NCBI GenBank assembly: GCA_947428535.1
Contig: CANEMG010000032.1
Span: forward strand, 1 to 8,024
DNA length: 8,024 nt
Origin: an uncultured Clostridium sp.
Lineage (GTDB): Bacteria; Bacillota; Clostridia; TANB77; CAG-508
Direction of reading: 5' to 3'
Shown here: positions 1 to 5,850 of the stretch, one piece after another
Numbering within the stretch: the stretch's first letter is position 1
Layout: every line of letters starts with the position of its first letter
Translations under genes and position numbers: made by a program
The notes under the pieces: model-generated
Databases searched by the model: none
The model's input: the letters and a program-made list of their open reading frames with translations, nothing else
Told to the model about the DNA's origin: nothing

Positions 1-1
1 T

Positions 2-1414
2 TCAGACAGTGAATTATCAAATTTATATAGAATTATAATATTTAGAGAAGGAGAAGCATATGCTCCAGCAATAGCTAAAGATAAATTCCAATTACCTAGA
101 GAGAATTCAAAGACATATGATTTAAAATATAAAGTTAGAAAGATGGCTCTTGCAAAGAAATATAATTTAGAAGATATTTATAGAGAATTAAAGAAATTAT
201 TTATTTTAAAGAAAAATTATGAAATAGCTCCAACATCTGCAATACAAGAAAAGATTTTAGAAATTCAAAATTATGACTTATATGCAGATATGACAGTAGA
301 AGAAGTTGAAAGTGCATTAGAACAAATTACTGTTACTACTGGATTGAGTCAAGCAGTGTTAAATGAAGATGCTACAAGTTTCTTATTAAATGGAGATAAC
401 GAATTAAGCAATGGTATATCATTACCATTCCCAACATTAACAGCAGTATTTAAAGGAATAAGAAAAGGTGAAACAATGACTTATGCTATGCCATCAAACT
501 CTGGTAAGAGTAGATTTACAATAGACTTAGCTTGTCACATAGCATTTGTTCATAAGAAAAAAGTTTTGATTATTTCTAACGAAATGTCACAAGAAAAAAT
601 GAGATTGTGTATGATAACTACAATATTAAACAATCCAGAGATTCAAAAATTGCATAAACAAAAAATTCATAAAACAGAAGGTGAATTATTAGAATTAAAA
701 TTTAGAGCAGATGATAAGAAAAAAGTAAAATGTGATGAAGATGGATTTATCTTGAGAAAAGAAAATGAATCAGTAGAAGACTTTGTAAAAAGATTGGAAA
801 AATATTCAAAAGAATTTAAACAAACATTAGCAGTAACAGAATGGTTAAATTCACAATTAAACAATTCAATATATTTTATTTATATTACAGAACATACAAA
901 TGATGACTTAAGAAAAGTTATAATGAACTATTATTATAAAGAAGCAATAGAATATATTTTCTATGATACATTAAAAGCAGATACTGATAATATAGGCAAT
1001 GGGGATGAAATTAAGAAAACAGCAACAATACTTTCAAATCTAGCTCAAAAATTTAAAATTTGGATTGGATCATCAATGCAATTACTTGAAAGTAATACTT
1101 TACCAGTAAATTTAACAGTAAATGATATGTCAGCAAGTAGAACTGTAAAGGAAGTATTAGATACATTATGTTTGATAAAACAAATTAGTAGACAGTCATT
1201 GAAGAAATACGAATATGCAGAAACAGATCAATTTGAAAAATGTAAAAATATAAGAGTACCAAAAGATACAGATGTTAGATTTTATGCTTGTGTAGTAGAT
1301 AAAAATAGAGCTGGTGCTAAACCAACATTATTATTTAAGTTAAATCTAGCATATAATGAATGGGAAGAACTTGGACATTTAAGATTAAAACAAACAGAAG
1401 TTGAAGAAGAATAA
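2..1414 (+). CDS. DnaB-like hexameric helicase/ATPase, 5' end missing
   Basis: The reading frame is open from position 2, so the gene starts left of the window. The ATG at 143 is probably an internal methionine: 47 sensible codons precede it in frame and I see no clear ribosome site there. At least 470 residues are visible. From base 488 the protein shows a variant Walker A, MPSNSGKS, where DnaB has GxxxxGK[ST]. Next comes IISNEMS, matching the DnaB block FSLEMS, then a Walker-B-like strand YIFYDTLKAD (about 953-982), the block GSSMQL, and near the end DKNRAGAKPTLLFKL, matching the basic-finger strand of DnaB. A charged helical insertion of roughly 80 residues lies between the second block and the Walker-B strand, and no DnaB N-terminal domain is recognisable. 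I infer a RecA-fold ATPase acting on nucleic acid; its actual role is unknown. The next gene, sigG, has its own likely promoter, so an operon is not required. Confidence 0.7.
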   Translation, partial: SDSELSNLYRIIIFREGEAYAPAIAKDKFQLPRENSKTYDLKYKVRKMALAKKYNLEDIYRELKKLFILKKNYEIAPTSAIQEKILEIQNYDLYADMTVEEVESALEQITVTTGLSQAVLNEDATSFLLNGDNELSNGISLPFPTLTAVFKGIRKGETMTYAMPSNSGKSRFTIDLACHIAFVHKKKVLIISNEMSQEKMRLCMITTILNNPEIQKLHKQKIHKTEGELLELKFRADDKKKVKCDEDGFILRKENESVEDFVKRLEKYSKEFKQTLAVTEWLNSQLNNSIYFIYITEHTNDDLRKVIMNYYYKEAIEYIFYDTLKADTDNIGNGDEIKKTATILSNLAQKFKIWIGSSMQLLESNTLPVNLTVNDMSASRTVKEVLDTLCLIKQISRQSLKKYEYAETDQFEKCKNIRVPKDTDVRFYACVVDKNRAGAKPTLLFKLNLAYNEWEELGHLRLKQTEVEEE

Positions 1415-1424
1415 ATTCAAAATA

Positions 1425-1454
1425 GTATAAAAAAGCCTTCTTTTGGAAATAATG
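1425..1454 (+). promoter_or_regulatory. Sigma-F-type promoter of sigG
   Basis: GTATA at 1425-1429 is followed by a 15-base spacer and then GGAAATAATG at 1445-1454. This fits the B. subtilis sigma-F consensus (GywTA, 15-16 bases, GGnrAnAnTw) at every defined position except the last. It lies about 35 bases before the sigG start. Transcription of sigG by sigma-F in the forespore is established in B. subtilis. A 9-bp A/T dyad (1447-1455 with 1461-1469) overlaps the -10 and may be incidental. Confidence 0.6.
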
Positions 1455-1488
1455 TAAATAACATTATTTTCATAAGGAGGTTTTTATT

Positions 1489-2262
1489 TTGATAAATAGA
1501 GTAGAAATTGCAAATGTAAATACCTCTAAATTACAATTGTTAACATCAGAAGAAACGAAAGAATTATTTAAAAAAATGCACGAAGGTGATAAAGAAGCTA
1601 GAGAAAAACTAATAAATGGAAATTTAAGATTGGTTTTAAGTGTAATTCAGAGATTTTGTGGAAGAGGAGAAAACGCAGATGACCTCTTTCAAGTTGGATG
1701 TGTTGGTTTAATAAAAGCGATAGATAATTTTGATACGAGTTTGGACATTCAGCTTTCAACATATGGTGTACCTATGATAATTGGTGAAGTAAGAAGATAT
1801 TTAAGGGATAATAATATGGTAAGAGTTAGTAGATCTATTAGAGATTTAGCTTATAAAGTTCTACAAGCTAAAGAAAAACTTACAAGAGAAAATGGAAAAG
1901 AACCAACTATTGATGAACTTGCCAAAGAATTAGAAGTAGAAAAAGAAGACATAGTGCTTAGCTTAGATGCAATACAAGACCCAGTATCTTTGCAAGAACC
2001 AGTTTATAATGATGGGACAGATAGTTTATCAATTATGGATCAGGTTAAAGATAAGAAAAATACTGATGAATTATGGGCTGAAAATATAACAATGAATGAA
2101 GCATTAAAAAAATTAAATGATAAAGAGAGAATGATAATTGATAAAAGATTTTTTATGGGTAGAACTCAAATGGAAGTAGCAGAAGAGATAGGAATATCAC
2201 AAGCACAAGTATCTAGGCTTGAGAAAACAGCAATAGAACATATAAGAAGATTATATAAATAA
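1489..2262 (+). CDS. sigG: RNA polymerase sporulation sigma factor SigG
   Basis: This is the late forespore sigma factor, which directs RNA polymerase to spore-maturation and germination genes after engulfment. The 257 residues match B. subtilis SigG throughout. The N-terminus (VEI..VNTSKL) is typical of SigG. Region 2 has NGNLRLVLSVIQRF (43-56), DDLFQVGCVGLIKAIDNFD (64-82) and the segment IIGEVRRYLRDNN (97-109). Region 3 contains LDAIQDPVSLQEP (159-171). Region 4 holds the helix-turn-helix TQMEVAEEIGISQAQVSRLE (226-245). N43 corresponds to B. subtilis Asn45, reported to distinguish SigG from SigF in anti-sigma control. The start is TTG, chosen because AAGGAGG (1474-1480) sits 8 bases upstream and the N-terminus then aligns with known SigG. 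Length is normal and I see no damage. No spoIIGA-sigE pair precedes it; a DnaB-like gene occupies that place. Confidence 0.97.
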   Translation: MINRVEIANVNTSKLQLLTSEETKELFKKMHEGDKEAREKLINGNLRLVLSVIQRFCGRGENADDLFQVGCVGLIKAIDNFDTSLDIQLSTYGVPMIIGEVRRYLRDNNMVRVSRSIRDLAYKVLQAKEKLTRENGKEPTIDELAKELEVEKEDIVLSLDAIQDPVSLQEPVYNDGTDSLSIMDQVKDKKNTDELWAENITMNEALKKLNDKERMIIDKRFFMGRTQMEVAEEIGISQAQVSRLEKTAIEHIRRLYK

Positions 2263-2299
2263 TAAAAATGTTGACAATTTTATTTGTCAACATTTTTAT
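2262..2299. terminator. Bidirectional intrinsic terminator after sigG
   Basis: A perfect 14-bp stem (2264-2277 with 2284-2297), centred on TGTTGACA/TGTCAACA, has a 6-base loop and can extend by two more A-T pairs. It is flanked by A-runs on the left and T-runs on the right, so it can act in both directions. It begins at the sigG stop codon and also lies 67 bases past the stop of the opposing ylmC gene. Confidence 0.9.
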
Positions 2300-2363
2300 A
2301 TTACTTAGATGAAGAATATTTTATACTATTTGTAATGGAAAATGATTTATCTTTAGAATAATT

Positions 2364-2600
2364 TTAGTAATCAACTAAAATTATATCAGTTCCAATTACT
2401 TTTATAGCATTCCAAGGAATTACAAGTTCATTACCAGTAGAAAAGAAACTAAAAAAACCAGTATTACCAGGCACAATTATATCTTTAATTGTGCCTGTTT
2501 TAAAATCAGCAGTTACATCTTGAACAAAACCTAAACGTTTAGCATCTTTTATATTTATAACTTCTTTATGTTTGAAATCTAATCCTTTTTTTGAATTCAT
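2364..2600 (-). CDS. ylmC: YlmC/YmxH family sporulation protein (PRC-barrel)
   Basis: The protein is 78 residues long, close to the usual size of about 80-85 for the YlmC/YmxH family (TIGR02888). Family features are visible in order: HKEVINIKDAKRLGFVQDV (11-29), then TGTIKDIIVPG (35-45), the GFFSFF segment (48-53), and ELVIPWNAIKVIGTDIILVD (58-77). These form a small beta-barrel fold of the PRC type. There is no signal peptide or membrane segment, so it should be cytoplasmic. Family members are found in spore-formers and often lie close to sigG, but no biochemical role is firmly established. The ATG at 2598-2600 is supported by AAAGGAG on the minus strand (2608-2614). It is transcribed towards sigG, and the two share the terminator at 2262-2299. 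An unusual perfect hairpin lies inside the gene and is listed separately. Confidence 0.88.
   Translation of the reverse strand: MNSKKGLDFKHKEVINIKDAKRLGFVQDVTADFKTGTIKDIIVPGNTGFFSFFSTGNELVIPWNAIKVIGTDIILVDY
2468..2501. repeat. Perfect 12-bp inverted repeat inside ylmC
   Basis: CAGGCACAATTA (2468-2479) and its exact reverse complement (2486-2497) flank a 6-base loop. On the + strand four Ts follow (2498-2501), so the structure resembles a weak terminator for transcripts running through from sigG. On the coding strand no T-run follows. It falls on the codons for TGTIKDIIVPG, a conserved part of the protein, so it could be coincidental. Confidence 0.6.
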
Positions 2601-2680
2601 AACAAAGCTCCTTTTTATTTAAACATATGACTTTAAAAATAAAAATATAACTATAATACTTGTATAATTTTACAATATTT

Positions 2681-2718
2681 GGAAATTATAAATTTAAAGT
2701 TACATACTTTAAATTTAT
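2681..2718 (+). promoter_or_regulatory. Possible sigma-E promoter with overlapping palindrome
   Basis: CATACTTT (2703-2710) matches the sigma-E -10 consensus CATACAnT at all but one defined position. GGAAATT (2681-2687), 15 bases upstream, is a partial match to the -35 KMATATT. A perfect 12-bp inverted repeat (2688-2699 with 2707-2718, 7-base loop) covers the spacer and -10, and could be an operator or an mRNA hairpin before the ribosome site. In such AT-rich DNA both could arise by chance. Confidence 0.35.
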
Positions 2719-2738
2719 GAATTATTAGGAGATAAGAT

Positions 2739-3047
2739 ATGCAAGTAAATAAAACCAATAATATTGTTTTTTTGAAAAACGTTGAATCCAATATAATTGA
2801 TGAAGCAATTGTTATATTAAAAGATAATATTCAAATTGATAAGTTAAAAGAAAATGAAGAGAAAAGTGAAAACAAAAAAATAAATATTTTAAAAGAAGCG
2901 GAAGTAATTATTAATCATAAGTTAACAGAACAAAATGCAAAATTTGAAAAATATAAAGTAAAAAAATTAGAGAAGAAAAATAGAATTTTAAAAATTATTA
3001 ATGCATTACTATTAATAGGGACTTTAGCTGTTCTCATTATAAAATAA
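2739..3047 (+). CDS. Small protein with C-terminal membrane anchor, function unknown
   Basis: I do not recognise a named family for this 102-residue protein. The N-terminal 30 residues look folded, alternating hydrophobic and polar residues (NNIVFLKNVESNIIDEAIVI). Residues 35-82 are highly charged and lysine/glutamate-rich, with a probable coiled coil around 50-81. Residues 84-101 (LKIINALLLIGTLAVLII) form a single membrane helix, with almost nothing after it. This arrangement predicts a tail-anchored protein with its N-terminus in the cytoplasm. The ATG is supported by AGGAGA (2727-2732) six bases upstream. The gene lies between sporulation genes and 67 bases before the M23 peptidase on the same strand, so a shared transcript is plausible. 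A sporulation role is inference from position and from the possible sigma-E promoter only. Confidence 0.75.
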   Translation: MQVNKTNNIVFLKNVESNIIDEAIVILKDNIQIDKLKENEEKSENKKINILKEAEVIINHKLTEQNAKFEKYKVKKLEKKNRILKIINALLLIGTLAVLIIK

Positions 3048-3066
3048 AAAAAGATTTTATCATAAA

Positions 3067-3107
3067 CCTTTCTTACATGAATATATTAAAAACATGTAAG
3101 AGAGGTG
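3067..3107 (+). promoter_or_regulatory. Hairpin that would mask the ribosome site of the M23 gene
   Basis: Positions 3067-3079 (CCTTTCTTACATG) pair with 3093-3105 (CATGTAAGAGAGG) over 13 bp, with one G-U wobble and a 13-base loop. The right arm contains the first four bases of the Shine-Dalgarno sequence GAGGTG (3102-3107) of the next gene. A T-run (3111-3116) follows and runs into its TTG start codon. The same hairpin could therefore limit translation or act as an attenuator or terminator. Confidence 0.5.
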
Positions 3108-3114
3108 TATTTTT

Positions 3115-3966
3115 TTGGAAAGAATTTTAAATGAAGATGAAAAGATAAGAAAAGCAGAAGAAATATATTTCAGAAGAAATAATCAAAATATAGTATTAAG
3201 AGACAAATCAAATTCTAATATTAAAAAAAGTTTAAAAGATAAAATATTATTACAGTTACTTGTAATGTTTAATATAGCAGTAATAGTTTTTTGTGTACAA
3301 AATAAAAATTTTGTGTTTACAGAGCAGTTCTTAGGAGTATTGAATGAATATAATGTGAATTTGAAGGTAAAAGTAAATGAGTTTTTAGGAATAGAAACAA
3401 ATATTAATGATAATGCAAATGATCAATCACCAGAAAATAATTCTGATGCCAATAGTGAGCAAGCGAAAGAAAATAATGAGGCATTAGTGCAAAATATAGA
3501 GCCAGTGACTGAAGAAATACCAAATTCAGATATAAGTAGTTCTGTAAGTGAAATGAATTTAGATATAGAAAATTTGAAAGCATATAGTTTTATAAAACCG
3601 ATTGAAGGAGTAGTAACTTCTACTTTTGGATCAAGAACATCAGAAAATCAAAATGTGACAGGCTATCATACAGGAACAGATTTAGCAGCAGAACAAGGAA
3701 CATATATAAAGGCTTCAATGGGTGGAATAGTTACACTTGTGTCAAATGAAGGAGACTATGGAAAACATATAAAAATAAGATGTAACAATGTAACTACATT
3801 ATATGCACATTGCTCAAATATTTTTGTTAAAGAAGGACAAATTGTTGCTCAAGGACAAGATATAGGAGAAGTGGGAAGCACTGGAAACAGTACAGGGCCA
3901 CACCTTCACTTTGAGATTAGAGTAGATGATAGATTTGTAGATCCATCAAGGATATTACAATTTTAG
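3115..3966 (+). CDS. Membrane-anchored M23 (LytM) peptidase, SpoIVFA/SpoIIQ-like
   Basis: The 283-residue protein has a basic cytoplasmic N-terminus (1-43), one membrane helix (about 44-61), a low-complexity Asn/Glu/Ser-rich linker (about 95-150) and a C-terminal M23 domain (159-283). The domain is complete: H185 and D189 (in GYHTGTDLA), H232 (YAHCS), and H263 and H265 (HLHFE) supply the zinc ligands and catalytic histidines, so it could be an active peptidoglycan endopeptidase. This topology matches SpoIVFA, which regulates the SpoIVFB protease, and SpoIIQ, which joins the two sporulation membranes. The site-2-protease-like stub 54 bases downstream favours a SpoIVFA-type role, but SpoIVFA is not usually a catalytic M23. 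The start is TTG, chosen because GAGGTG lies 7 bases upstream and no better in-frame start gives the full N-terminus. I am sure of the domain and unsure of the exact name. Confidence 0.85.
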   Translation: MERILNEDEKIRKAEEIYFRRNNQNIVLRDKSNSNIKKSLKDKILLQLLVMFNIAVIVFCVQNKNFVFTEQFLGVLNEYNVNLKVKVNEFLGIETNINDNANDQSPENNSDANSEQAKENNEALVQNIEPVTEEIPNSDISSSVSEMNLDIENLKAYSFIKPIEGVVTSTFGSRTSENQNVTGYHTGTDLAAEQGTYIKASMGGIVTLVSNEGDYGKHIKIRCNNVTTLYAHCSNIFVKEGQIVAQGQDIGEVGSTGNSTGPHLHFEIRVDDRFVDPSRILQF

Positions 3967-4020
3967 AGTATGAAATTGATCGTTTTAAGAATAGATTAGT
4001 ATTTAATAAAAAGGAGAACT

Positions 4021-4092
4021 ATGAGAATAGAAATTAATTTGAAAATAGTTTTAATATTACTTTTATTTTTTATTTTTGCTTTTTTTAGATAA
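4021..4092 (+). pseudogene. Truncated 5' end of a SpoIVFB-type site-2 protease gene
   Basis: A 23-codon frame begins at ATG 4021 behind a good ribosome site (AAGGAGA, 4011-4017) and stops at 4090-4092. The peptide starts MRIEINLKIVLILLLFFI, which resembles, from memory, the N-terminus of clostridial M50 (SpoIVFB-like) intramembrane proteases. These often follow an M23 gene, as in the spoIVFA-spoIVFB pair. The rest of the protease, including its HExxH zinc site, is absent. From about 4063 the DNA is the 3' end of the opposing rqcH gene. SpoIVFB-type enzymes are normally well over 200 residues. I infer a gene cut by a deletion, rearrangement or misassembly. A genuine short membrane peptide is possible but less likely. 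Confidence 0.55.
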
Positions 4093-5415
4093 CTCTTTTT
4101 TAGTAGTAACATTTTCGGAAATTTCTTCATAAACTTCATTTATATCATTCATAGTTTTAGCATTACTTAAATTGAAAACAATGCTTTCAATATAGTCTAA
4201 TTCTTTTTCAGCTTCTTTTTTTTGCTCAGATACAATAGCTAATGCATTTTTTAATTTATTATATTTTTTAAAATATTTTTGAATGTTTTTTTGAACAGAT
4301 ATACTTTTATCTAAAGGTATTGTTATAGTTTTATTTTCATTGTAATAATTTTCTACAGTAATTTCTGATATATTAGAATCTGGATTAAACTTGTAAAGAT
4401 TAGCTGTTAATAATTCACCATATAATCTAAAAGTATCCATATGTTCGCATTCTTTTAATTTTGAATTTATATTTTCAAGTTTTTTGTAAACTTTTTTTAG
4501 TGATGCAGATACTATTTTCAATAAAGCATTTCTAGAGTTTATAAAAATAGAAGTATTTTCTTTGTTAGAGTAAAAATCATCTAAAAAGAAATTAACATGC
4601 AATGCAGATTTACTATAGTATTCATCATCATAATCATAGCTATCTGCCAAATTTAGAATTAAAGCATAATCTTTATTATCAATTAATTTACATGATACAG
4701 AAGATGTTCCCATATTTTTAATTAATTCATTTATATAATTGAATAATTTTTCTAAATCTGTATCTGAATAATTTGTATCTTCAATATTTAATAAATTTAG
4801 AACGCAGAATGTTTTACTAAATCCTATGAAAGTGTTTGTTAGTATTTTTACTAAAGAATTGTTTTCATCTTTTTTTATAATATCTATAAATTCATTTAAA
4901 TTTTTTTCTAGAAAACTAGTTTTAGCTATGGGAGTAAATACATATTCGTGTGCTGGTAAAAGTTCTCTAACATTATTATCAAAATGCTTTAAAGTATCGA
5001 TAATTATATTGTTTTCATTAGTTAAAATTATATTACTTTGTCTACTCATAACTTCAATAAATAGTTTTCTTACTACTAAATCATTTAAATCGTTATAACA
5101 TTCGAATTGTATTTCAATAGTTCTTTCTAAATCGTAATTTGAAATATTTATAATTTTTCCACCAATTAAATATTTTCTAAGTAGCATACAATAATTATAT
5201 GCATTTTGTGGATTTGGTTTAGAATGAGTTGTTAAACAAATTCTACAAAAATCAGGATTTGCACAAAGATTAAGGGTATAGTTTATTCCATTATTATAAA
5301 GACCTAATATAACTTCATTTTTAGTAGGTTCAAATACTTTATTAACTTTAGCTCCTATAATAGTATTTTTTAATTCTGTTACAACAGCTTTTGTAACAAA
5401 TCCATCAAATGCCAT
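4063..5415 (-). CDS. rqcH: NFACT/RqcH-type protein lacking its C-terminal NFACT-R domain
   Basis: RqcH (YloA, Fbp54/FbpA family) binds stalled 50S subunits and recruits alanyl-tRNA to add alanine tails in ribosome-associated quality control. The NFACT-N region is clear: MAFDGFVTKAV at the start, YCMLLRKYLIGGKI (75-88), VRKLFIEVMSRQSNIILT (115-132), long coiled coils (about 300-325 and 380-412), LYGELLTANLY (331-341) and YFKKYNKLKNA (381-391). The functional Asp-Arg pair at 97-98 of B. subtilis RqcH is Glu-Arg here. The protein ends at 450 in a lysine-rich linker (ELSKKSKNKK). The family is about 570 residues long, so the NFACT-R domain, roughly 120 residues including its VGKNNRQN motif, is missing. 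No trace of it is seen past the stop. The start has AAAGGAG (5423-5429, minus strand) 7 bases away. Confidence 0.88.
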   Translation of the reverse strand: MAFDGFVTKAVVTELKNTIIGAKVNKVFEPTKNEVILGLYNNGINYTLNLCANPDFCRICLTTHSKPNPQNAYNYCMLLRKYLIGGKIINISNYDLERTIEIQFECYNDLNDLVVRKLFIEVMSRQSNIILTNENNIIIDTLKHFDNNVRELLPAHEYVFTPIAKTSFLEKNLNEFIDIIKKDENNSLVKILTNTFIGFSKTFCVLNLLNIEDTNYSDTDLEKLFNYINELIKNMGTSSVSCKLIDNKDYALILNLADSYDYDDEYYSKSALHVNFFLDDFYSNKENTSIFINSRNALLKIVSASLKKVYKKLENINSKLKECEHMDTFRLYGELLTANLYKFNPDSNISEITVENYYNENKTITIPLDKSISVQKNIQKYFKKYNKLKNALAIVSEQKKEAEKELDYIESIVFNLSNAKTMNDINEVYEEISENVTTKKELSKKSKNKK

Positions 5416-5448
5416 AATTTGTCTCCTTTAATTCAAATTTACTAAATG

Positions 5449-5477
5449 ATTTTATAGCTTTAATTCAAAAAAGTCAA
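5449..5477 (-). promoter_or_regulatory. Sigma-A-type promoter of rqcH
   Basis: Read on the minus strand, TTGACT (5477-5472) and TAAAAT (5454-5449) are separated by exactly 17 bases. Each matches five of six consensus positions. The promoter sits 34 bases before the rqcH start codon and just outside the left end of the palindromic element. Confidence 0.65.
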
Positions 5478-5492
5478 TTCTAAAAAATATAT

Positions 5493-5766
5493 ATGAAAAT
5501 TAATTATTATTTTGTAGGTTTATAATTATTTGTAAATACTTAATGAATAAAGATTTAAATTACGTTCTTTGGCTCAATACAATATTTAAGAAATTCTAAT
5601 TTGATTTTATGGCACCCTTCCATCAAAGGTGAACTCTTTCCATAAAATCAAAAAAGAATTTCTAAAACATTTCCAATTACATTCAGAACTTCATTTAAAT
5701 CTTTATTGATTAAACATTTATTCATAATAAGTAAAATAAGTCTACAAAATAATAATTAATTTTCAT
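5493..5766. mobile_element. MITE-like 274-bp imperfect palindrome
   Basis: The ends are perfect 25-base inverted repeats (5493-5517 and 5742-5766). Inside, the arms keep matching with interruptions: 5546-5560 with 5693-5707 (15 of 15), and 5589-5612 with 5640-5663 (22 of 24). The centre (5613-5639) has a small CACC/GGTG hairpin. Transcribed, the whole element would fold into one long hairpin. It carries no protein-coding gene. Long terminal repeats, short length, no transposase and an intergenic position fit a miniature inverted-repeat transposable element. No convincing target-site duplication is visible in the flanks. It could instead be two decayed, head-to-head copies of one repeat. Confidence 0.6.
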
Positions 5767-5775
5767 GTAAAAACA

Positions 5776-5804
5776 TACAAAAAAATAAAAGTATATGATA
5801 TAAT
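5776..5804 (+). promoter_or_regulatory. Extended -10 promoter of pgi
   Basis: TATAAT (5799-5804) is preceded by TG one base upstream, giving TGaTATAAT. The -35 at 17 bases (TACAAA, 5776-5781) is weak, as is common for extended -10 promoters. It starts 10 bases beyond the right end of the palindromic element and 47 bases before the pgi start codon. Confidence 0.65.
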
Positions 5805-5850
5805 CTGTTTGAAAAAGAGAAAATAGTTTTAAATTTTATAGGAGGAAGCA

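Noticed and set aside
667..864. 65-codon minus-strand open frame, and a similar one at 6363-6554
   Set aside because: They are shadows of the DnaB-like and pgi genes, with no motif or ribosome site.
2360..2382. 8-bp A/T dyad at the 3' end of ylmC
   Set aside because: It overlaps the stop codon region, is almost pure A/T, and has no T-run on the ylmC strand. The hairpin at 2262-2299 is a far better terminator.
3013..3041. Possible sigma-G promoter (TAATA, 17 bases, CATTATA) before the M23 gene
   Set aside because: It lies inside the 3' end of the upstream coding region, the -35 is imperfect, and such A/T motifs are frequent here.
4826..5098. 90-codon open frame on the + strand
   Set aside because: It lies wholly antisense to the well-supported NFACT-N coding region, has no ribosome site, and its serine/phenylalanine/leucine-rich translation is what antisense AT-rich DNA yields.
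5493..5766. Short peptides encoded in the arms of the palindrome
   Set aside because: The longest is about 25 codons, has no ribosome site, and the two arms do not keep a common frame.
5493..5766. 6S RNA or another housekeeping structured RNA
   Set aside because: Perfect 25-bp termini and continuous arm matching look like a palindromic mobile repeat; the 6S arrangement with a defined central bubble is not seen.
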